From an uncultured Bacteroidales bacterium (lineage in GTDB: Bacteria; Bacteroidota; Bacteroidia; Bacteroidales; Paludibacteraceae): a stretch of 39,660 bases of DNA. Shown here in pieces: positions 34,401 to 39,660 of the stretch. The notes beneath the pieces were generated by a model, which had not been told where the DNA came from, ran no database searches, and was given only the letters and a program-made list of their open reading frames with translations. The position numbers and the translations under genes were made by a program. Position 1 is the stretch's first letter. Each line of letters starts with the position of its first letter. The stretch is from contig CAMJDT010000023.1 of the NCBI GenBank assembly GCA_946404495.1, positions 1 through 39,660 of the forward strand, written 5' to 3'.

Positions 34401-37400
34401 ATATAATTCCGAGCAAGACACTTATGGATTGCGTTGGTATGCATCTGATAAATCGACGGGTAACCCTGCGTATTTCTATAAGGTGGAACAAAACACTTCT
34501 TATTCTGACTATGTAATTAGTGGTTCGGCTGCTCTGCCGGTTCTGGATGCTCCGACGTTCCCTGTAGCAGAAGGTGTATTCTATGAGAGTACCGACATTA
34601 CGATTTCGGCTGCTACGGGTGCAAGCATTTACTACACCACGGATGGAACTACTCCGTCAAGCACAAATGGCACACTTTACGAAGGTGCTATCACGCTGAA
34701 TGCATACGGCACATACTACTTCAAGGCGATTGCTGTTCAGGCTGGTCATGAGGATTCAGAGGTGGCTGAGGCTACTTATTACTTCGGTATGACCTTTGCT
34801 TCGGTTAGTGACTTGTACACATATCTGGAGACTAACTCGTTGACGAGCCTTAACAATGTTAAAGTTACGGGTCTTGTAAGTCGTATCGCTACGGCATGGG
34901 ATGCACAAAAAGGTTATCTCACCTATTACATCTCTGACAACGGTCAGACGACCAACGATTTGCAGATGTACCGCGGTGCCGGAACAGGAGCAGATGTTCT
35001 TGCAGTAGGCGACCAGGTAACGGTTACCGGTAACTATACATTGTTCCAGAGTACAACGCACGAGTTTGGTGCCGGCAACACTATCGTTGCCCGTACCGCA
35101 GGTGCTCACGATTCATATGAGATTGCAGGCAACTTAGGCAAGACTAATTTTGCTGCCGGAGAGAAGTGGCTGGATAGTTACTTGAGCGGTTTGAGCGTTA
35201 ATGATGTGTATAATACCGGTTACAAAGCGGCAGTCAGCGACGTTAGCTTCTCCGCAGACAAGACAGATCAAACGGCTTTGGAAAGTACGGATACGCAGAT
35301 TACGGTAACGGCAACAAAAGATCAAGCTGAGTTGGCGACGAAAGATTTTGCGATTACCGTAAGCAGCGCAACGTTGGTGAGCATCGCCTTGAAGGATGGT
35401 TACAAGACCGAGTACTATGTAGGTGACGAGTTGGTTAAGCCGACTGTTATTGCTACTCTTTCTGACAACAGCCAGATAGAGGAAGTAGCAACTGCTTGTA
35501 CTGGTCAGAACATGAGTGTAGCAGGTGTATATACCGTTAACGTAGCCTTCACTTATGGAGATAACACAATCGATGAAGGTGTCGAGTACCAGATTACGGT
35601 CAAAGCAATCTATAACAATGACGATGCACCGCACACTGTGGCTGAAGCATTGGATATTATCGGTCAACACCACAATACAAGTACTGCTTCTTCGGATAGT
35701 ATCGTAGTTGCCGGTATTGTAAGTCGTTTGGATGGAAGTTACGTAAATACGTATTGGATTTCTGATGACGGACAGACGAATAATGAACTGGAAGTTTATA
35801 GGGGTACATATCTTGGCAAGGTAAGCTTTACAACCAATAATCAATTGCAAGTAGGCGATGAGGTTGTAGTAAAAGGTAAAGTTAAGACCTATAGTAACAC
35901 GAAAGAGTTTGACACCGGTTCGCGTCTGGTATCTTTGGCACGTACTCCGAACTTTGAGGTGGCTGATGTAGCAGAGGCTCTGGAGATAAATATCTCCGAA
36001 GATCTTGGTGTAGAAGACTTGACGATTACCAAAGAGGGTGAAGGTGCAGTAACTCTTGTTTCCAGCGATGAGACCAAAGTTAGCATTGTTAATGGTAAGT
36101 TACACGCTGTTGCTGCGGCTGAAAATGTTGAGATTACTGCTAACTTGGCAGCAAATGGAATTTACAAGGCTAATTCAGATGTATTCCATGTTTCTGTCAT
36201 CGCAGAGCGCACACGTTATGATATAACGTTTGACCCTGACGGTGGTACGGGTACAGATCCTGTTATCGCTGACCAGTTGGCCGGTGCAACGGTTGAGTTG
36301 CCTGAGAATCCTTACAGCAAGGCTAATAGCGCATTTGCAGGATGGGTAGTCAATGATGGTGCAGTAGAGATTACGGAAGGTCACTTTACCATGCCGGCTG
36401 AGGCTGTTACCATCAAGGCTACTTGGAATCCAGTAGCAACTTGCGCTATCTCGTTCAAGGTTAATGGCATTGAGGTTGCCACGGCTAACGCTTCGCAAAC
36501 GGCTGAGTTTAGTTTGGCAGGTGTTTCTCACCCGACTGTTCCCGGCTTCACCTGGGAAGGCTGGTCTGAGATCGAATATGCTGATGAAGTGGAGACCGAG
36601 CCGACAACTATTACAAGCTATACTCCGGCAGCACAAGAGAACACGAAGACGCTGTATGGTATCTACAGCCGTCTCGACGACAGCGGTGCCAACTATGGCA
36701 AGTACGAGAAGGCAACTGCTGTTGCAGAAGGTGACTACCTGATTGTTTGCGAGAATCAGAATGTTGCTATGGATGGCTCGTTGAGTACATTAGACGCAGC
36801 AGGAAACAACAAAGCCGTTACTATTAGCGATGGCGTTCTAACTCTTGAGAATGCTGATAACTATGTATTCACTATTGCGGCTGTAACCGACGGTTATAGT
36901 ATTAAGTCGAAGAGCGGATATTATGTAGGTGGTAAAGGTAGTGATTCTAACGGTATGAATAGTAGCACTTCTACTGAATATGTCAATACAATTACTATCT
37001 CTGGTGGAGATGCAGATATTGTAGGTAATGGCGCATATATGCGTTGCAACCCGAATAGCAATAACCAATGGTTCCGTTACTTCAAGTCTAGCACTTATAC
37101 TTCGCAGAAGGCAATCCAACTCTACAAAAAGAATACGGGTACTACCTATTACACCTCTTCGCCGGTAGAGAAAGTGACGATCACGTTCAAAACTAACGGT
37201 GGTGAAGGTGGCTGCACCAAGGCTATCATCAATAAGGGTAGCGAGTTTACTATCTGTGAGAATGTTCCGACAAAGACATATAGCGTATTCGCAGGTTGGA
37301 AACTGAATGAGACAACTACTATTTACCAAGCAAATCAAAATATTGGTGAGGTAGAGGAAGACATTACGCTGACAGCTCAGTGGAATGAGGCTTCTAAGTA

Positions 37401-39534
37401 TACTGTAACCTACAATACTACTGATGGAGCTACGGGAACTACACCGACCGAAACGGACAAATATGAAGGTGAAAGCTTCAGCGTAGCTGCTCAGGGCAAT
37501 CTTGTAAAGGTCGTAGACGAAGTTACATACGAATTCCAAGGCTGGAAGTACAATGGCAAGTTGTATGAGGCAGGTGCTTCGTTCACGATGCCGGCAGTGA
37601 ATGTTACGCTCGTAGCTCAATGGAAGAAGTCCACTATCACTATCCCAACGGATAAGATGTCGATGATAACCAGCGAAAGCGCACTTGCTGACGGTATGCA
37701 GGTAGCACTCGGTTGCAGCTATGTGAAGAACGAAACAAGCTACTTCGCTATGGCAGGTGACATAACCGGTACGAACAAGTACATGACTTCTGTTACGGAG
37801 AATGTAAGCCTGAGCGATGGTATCGCAACTTATCCCGGAACGGTAGTCGTTCTGACCCTTGAGCAAGTTGAGGGCGGTTGGATGATCACAAAGGACGGTA
37901 CGTACTATCTGACGCTGACGGGTAGTGATATTAAGTGGGATACACAGGCGAATGCAACTGTTTGGACGATTAACTTTGAAAACAACAATGTAAAGATTGC
38001 AACTTCGACCTATTGGATTCAGTATAATAGTTCAGACACTCGCTTTAAGACCTATGGTTCTACGAGCAATATGAAGGCTATCCAACTCTTCGGTAAGGCT
38101 GTAGTGGTAACACAGACTACGAATGTATCCGACCTCGGTTATGTAGAAGGTGCGCCAATCGTGGCAAGCGGTAATATTACGTTGACCATTGACGAACCGA
38201 CCACCGCACCGAGCATTACCGCTCAGAATGGTGCAACAATCGTAGTTGAAGAAACAACATCGGCAACGAGCCTTAAGGTGGACGAAGAGAGTAAGATTGA
38301 AGTTACTGCTCCGACGACGGTTAACGAGGTCTTCTCGGTTGCCGCAACGATGGGTGGCGGTAAATCCGGCCAATTGGGCGGTGTAGCAAATGTGACACTA
38401 GCTCAAAATGTAGAGGCTTACTTCGATATCACGCTGGGCGACAATGCTAATTCGGCTCACTGGCACGCCATAGCTGTTCCGTTCCCGGTTGACGTTATCA
38501 ACGGCGTTTATGACGCTGAAACAGGCGAAAAACTGACGAACGAAGTGAACTACGCTATTATGGATTACCATGGAGAGATTCGTGCACAAGGTCTCTACGG
38601 TTGGAAGAAGATCCGCACAACTCTTATGCCTGGTGTATTCTACCTCATGACGGTGGATGGCAATACGAAGACCTTCCGCTTCAAGATGGCTGGTACAATA
38701 CTGCCGACAGGCAATGATCTGAAGTTGTCGTTGCATGAATATGCAGTATCTACCGGTATTGATGGTACAAATGGCGGTTGGAACGGTGTTGCTAACCCGA
38801 CTCTGGAACATGGACAAGTTGGTGCAAGAGTTCAGGTTTTGAATCCTGCTACTTATACCTTTGAGCCGTTTAGTCCTAATTCTTGCAACTTCGTAGTAGG
38901 TACTCCGTTCTTCTATCAAGCAAGAAGCGATAGTTCAATGACGATGGTTGCTGCTTCCGGAGATGTTTATTACGCACCAAAACGTGCAAATGCAATGAAC
39001 TACGAGGATATATTGATTCGCTTTGGTAATAACAAGTATAAAGATCGTTTCTATATCTCTGCTCGTGAGGATGCCCTCTCAACGTATGAGATTGGTCGTG
39101 ACCTCTTGAAGATGACGATGACCAATACGCCGAGCGTACCGCAGATATTTGGTAAGGCATACGGACATAAACTCTGTATCGTTGATGCTCCGCTTGCTAA
39201 CAACCAGGCTATCTATGACCTCGATCTCTATGCTCCCGCAGCCGGAACCTATTCGATCTCTGCTCAGCAGGTAGAAGGCGCTACGCTCTACGTGACCTAC
39301 AATGGTGCTATCGTTTGGAACCTCTCGCTGGGTGACTACGAACTCGACCTCACGCGCGGCACGACGACCGGCTACGGACTCCTGCTCGTAGCTCAGCCGA
39401 ACCAGATGCCGACCGGTCTTGACAGCACCGAAGGCGTTAGCGGTGACGCAGTTCAGAAGATCCTTCTTAACGGTCAGCTCTACATCCTCCGCGACGGTCA
39501 TCTCTTCGACGCCGTCGGCCACGAGATGAAGTAA
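31453..39534 (+). CDS. Giant multidomain surface protein (Ig-like, InlB-like, OB-like, chitobiase-like modules; T9SS-like tail)
   Basis: The ATG at 31453 gives 2,693 residues with a signal peptide (KLFFACMLLTLLSIGQVWA). The in-frame TTG at 31414 is rejected because it precedes the duplicated leader. Modules, approximate residues: chitobiase-like C-terminal repeat 186-266 (ATIYYT) and again 1026-1110 (ASIYYTTDGTTPSS); bacterial Ig-like 273-354; fibronectin-III-like 690-785; InlB/Listeria-Bacteroides repeats, including FDPDGGTGTDP (about 1590-1660), FKTNGGEGG (about 1910-1980) and YNTTDGATG (about 1985-2060); two OB-like modules with YISD(N)GQT/ISDDGQT (about 1115-1217 and 1390-1495). The C-terminal 480 residues end in QLYILRDGHLFDAVG, like the partial protein at 1-1193. 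Codons include frequent TTA, CTA and TCA, unlike the first giant gene. It is probably an adhesin or glycan-binding surface protein. A terminator follows. Confidence 0.85.
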   Translation: MRKLKLFFACMLLTLLSIGQVWAETATYTVSTASEVTETGDIPDGSSAALTGNAGLNGGMLQLTYGKNAVLTISGYEGCTITGFKMSMKSNSSKGKGSMTLVAGETTLHSVPDAAFNSSDWYGSWSTSAVDVDFTSVMTTDYTVDEDENIVITVTNHGTSNSTNSLYIGSYTITYTTGGSGDPTDCSAPVFEPNGGAVASGTEVTITTETEGATIYYTMGADPADPTSSSDEYTDPIEITANTTIKAIAIKNGLNDSEVSSATFTVAAALSDDEFAWSASSYEATLGGENSFPTLTNTHNLSVTYQSTTEATATVNASGEVTPVKVGTTTIKAIFAGNDDYAAKTVTYELTVAKAADSNTSKTLDLSTDETDTKTDSKLEWEGTYVTVTAAKATASTATNNYCPPSNSSTRFYKNSTLTFTPVEGYKIKSIVFTATTVAYATALQGSTWTNATASVPTTGTDAEKMVVTVTASGAGAVSATIGGTCGFTQIVINYGIVAPEVTVDPSSLSFDAKQNIAVDGKTFTLTGANLTSGLTLAASAGFNVSPESITAADAMAQGGVEVTVTPATPTAATTPVDGTVTISGGGLASNVVVNLSMAVTPTYAVVLAVNDNTMGSATINGGAGPVYAEYADEVTLVATANPGYEFVNWTVSTDEIDFGEDAEKANGAVATIGAAGTITATFQAQACTNLDAPTLDEVTKTYQSATIAWNAVDNADGYVLNIVKHSDASAVLTDEIIAAPEVSFEKTGLDANTQYDYTVMAVGDGTSYCDESNPLLEGNFTTNDYPSVIVTYSENGNTDNQVSKKIQTAFALPTEVTNNISGKTFVGWTTKSDFEDGDESDEETYFAKGADFTITSNAAVTLYAVYATAGSGDVTISSTPLTSAPEQGAKYVIGANHKTAGIKYFSTYSGTGSNLSWGTMDASTTIYFTLSGTTSALTAYDGSAYLKNRSGGFEMSTTSTTIALQADGAIRGSSEETATRLRYNSEQDTYGLRWYASDKSTGNPAYFYKVEQNTSYSDYVISGSAALPVLDAPTFPVAEGVFYESTDITISAATGASIYYTTDGTTPSSTNGTLYEGAITLNAYGTYYFKAIAVQAGHEDSEVAEATYYFGMTFASVSDLYTYLETNSLTSLNNVKVTGLVSRIATAWDAQKGYLTYYISDNGQTTNDLQMYRGAGTGADVLAVGDQVTVTGNYTLFQSTTHEFGAGNTIVARTAGAHDSYEIAGNLGKTNFAAGEKWLDSYLSGLSVNDVYNTGYKAAVSDVSFSADKTDQTALESTDTQITVTATKDQAELATKDFAITVSSATLVSIALKDGYKTEYYVGDELVKPTVIATLSDNSQIEEVATACTGQNMSVAGVYTVNVAFTYGDNTIDEGVEYQITVKAIYNNDDAPHTVAEALDIIGQHHNTSTASSDSIVVAGIVSRLDGSYVNTYWISDDGQTNNELEVYRGTYLGKVSFTTNNQLQVGDEVVVKGKVKTYSNTKEFDTGSRLVSLARTPNFEVADVAEALEINISEDLGVEDLTITKEGEGAVTLVSSDETKVSIVNGKLHAVAAAENVEITANLAANGIYKANSDVFHVSVIAERTRYDITFDPDGGTGTDPVIADQLAGATVELPENPYSKANSAFAGWVVNDGAVEITEGHFTMPAEAVTIKATWNPVATCAISFKVNGIEVATANASQTAEFSLAGVSHPTVPGFTWEGWSEIEYADEVETEPTTITSYTPAAQENTKTLYGIYSRLDDSGANYGKYEKATAVAEGDYLIVCENQNVAMDGSLSTLDAAGNNKAVTISDGVLTLENADNYVFTIAAVTDGYSIKSKSGYYVGGKGSDSNGMNSSTSTEYVNTITISGGDADIVGNGAYMRCNPNSNNQWFRYFKSSTYTSQKAIQLYKKNTGTTYYTSSPVEKVTITFKTNGGEGGCTKAIINKGSEFTICENVPTKTYSVFAGWKLNETTTIYQANQNIGEVEEDITLTAQWNEASKYTVTYNTTDGATGTTPTETDKYEGESFSVAAQGNLVKVVDEVTYEFQGWKYNGKLYEAGASFTMPAVNVTLVAQWKKSTITIPTDKMSMITSESALADGMQVALGCSYVKNETSYFAMAGDITGTNKYMTSVTENVSLSDGIATYPGTVVVLTLEQVEGGWMITKDGTYYLTLTGSDIKWDTQANATVWTINFENNNVKIATSTYWIQYNSSDTRFKTYGSTSNMKAIQLFGKAVVVTQTTNVSDLGYVEGAPIVASGNITLTIDEPTTAPSITAQNGATIVVEETTSATSLKVDEESKIEVTAPTTVNEVFSVAATMGGGKSGQLGGVANVTLAQNVEAYFDITLGDNANSAHWHAIAVPFPVDVINGVYDAETGEKLTNEVNYAIMDYHGEIRAQGLYGWKKIRTTLMPGVFYLMTVDGNTKTFRFKMAGTILPTGNDLKLSLHEYAVSTGIDGTNGGWNGVANPTLEHGQVGARVQVLNPATYTFEPFSPNSCNFVVGTPFFYQARSDSSMTMVAASGDVYYAPKRANAMNYEDILIRFGNNKYKDRFYISAREDALSTYEIGRDLLKMTMTNTPSVPQIFGKAYGHKLCIVDAPLANNQAIYDLDLYAPAAGTYSISAQQVEGATLYVTYNGAIVWNLSLGDYELDLTRGTTTGYGLLLVAQPNQMPTGLDSTEGVSGDAVQKILLNGQLYILRDGHLFDAVGHEMK

Positions 39535-39549
39535 TCCTGATCCGATCTA

Positions 39550-39589
39550 AACCAATAAGAGGAGCCTTAACGGGCTCCTCTTATTGGTT
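39550..39589 (+). terminator. Intrinsic terminator after the second giant gene
   Basis: A perfect 17-bp stem (39550-39566 with 39573-39589) closes a 6-base loop TTAACG and is followed by ATTTTG. It is the strongest terminator in the window. Confidence 0.92.
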
Positions 39590-39606
39590 ATTTTGAAAAT
39601 GTAGCA

Positions 39607-39630
39607 TGACGGTTTGACGGTTTGACGGTT
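39607..39630. repeat. 8-bp tandem repeats (TGACGGTT)
   Basis: Three perfect copies of TGACGGTT follow the terminator. Confidence 0.92.
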
Positions 39631-39660
39631 TCTAACGTAACTTATTGATAATCAACGAAT

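Overview
The window reads as a chromosomal segment from a member of the Bacteroidota, most likely the order Bacteroidales. Eight promoters share the Bacteroidota layout TTTG-N20-TAnnTTTG, most genes lack Shine-Dalgarno sequences, and giant exported proteins carry C-terminal tails of the type IX secretion kind. An NADP-type glutamate dehydrogenase, TDH/KBL threonine catabolism and an M16 peptidase also fit. The species cannot be named from the sequence alone.

Layout. 1-2194: the 3' end of a large surface protein gene, then two small paralogous membrane proteins with a shared C-terminal tail. 2234-3921: a His-rich DsbD/ArsG-type membrane protein convergent with trmN6. 3981-13671: a rightward run of a sensor histidine kinase, gdhA, kbl, tdh, an M16 peptidase and era. 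13672-14190 has no protein gene but holds a leftward promoter and a clear cobalamin riboswitch with no gene downstream, facing the 3' end of era. 14191-17551: gltX and recQ, leftward. 17664-28805: one rightward unit encoding a 2,914-residue Cys-rich repeat protein, an outer-membrane barrel-like protein and a VWA-like lipoprotein. 28929-31401: an accessory cluster with a toxin-antitoxin pair, a minimal nucleotidyltransferase with an overlapping 40-codon ORF, and a YhcG/DUF1016 nuclease. 31453-39534: a second giant surface protein (2,693 residues) made of Ig-like, InlB-like, OB-like and chitobiase-like modules, closed by a strong terminator.

How the genes work together. gdhA, kbl and tdh form an amino-acid catabolic set (threonine to glycine plus acetyl-CoA, and glutamate/2-oxoglutarate interconversion). 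The surface-protein genes fit export through a type IX-like route that is not encoded here. The giant/barrel/lipoprotein trio has the same logic as a giant adhesin with its outer-membrane partner, and is the best candidate for an undescribed surface system.

The strongest unexpected signals are: (1) the orphan cobalamin riboswitch with its own promoter and a possible switching hairpin; (2) the giant/barrel/VWA trio; (3) the tandem small proteins with a repeated C-terminal tail; (4) 7- and 8-bp-period tandem repeats recurring in intergenic gaps and inside the riboswitch; (5) near-total avoidance of TTA, CTA and TCA across about 10 kb, with three of the four exceptions in one 45-bp patch. All functions are inferred from reading the sequence; no database search was run.
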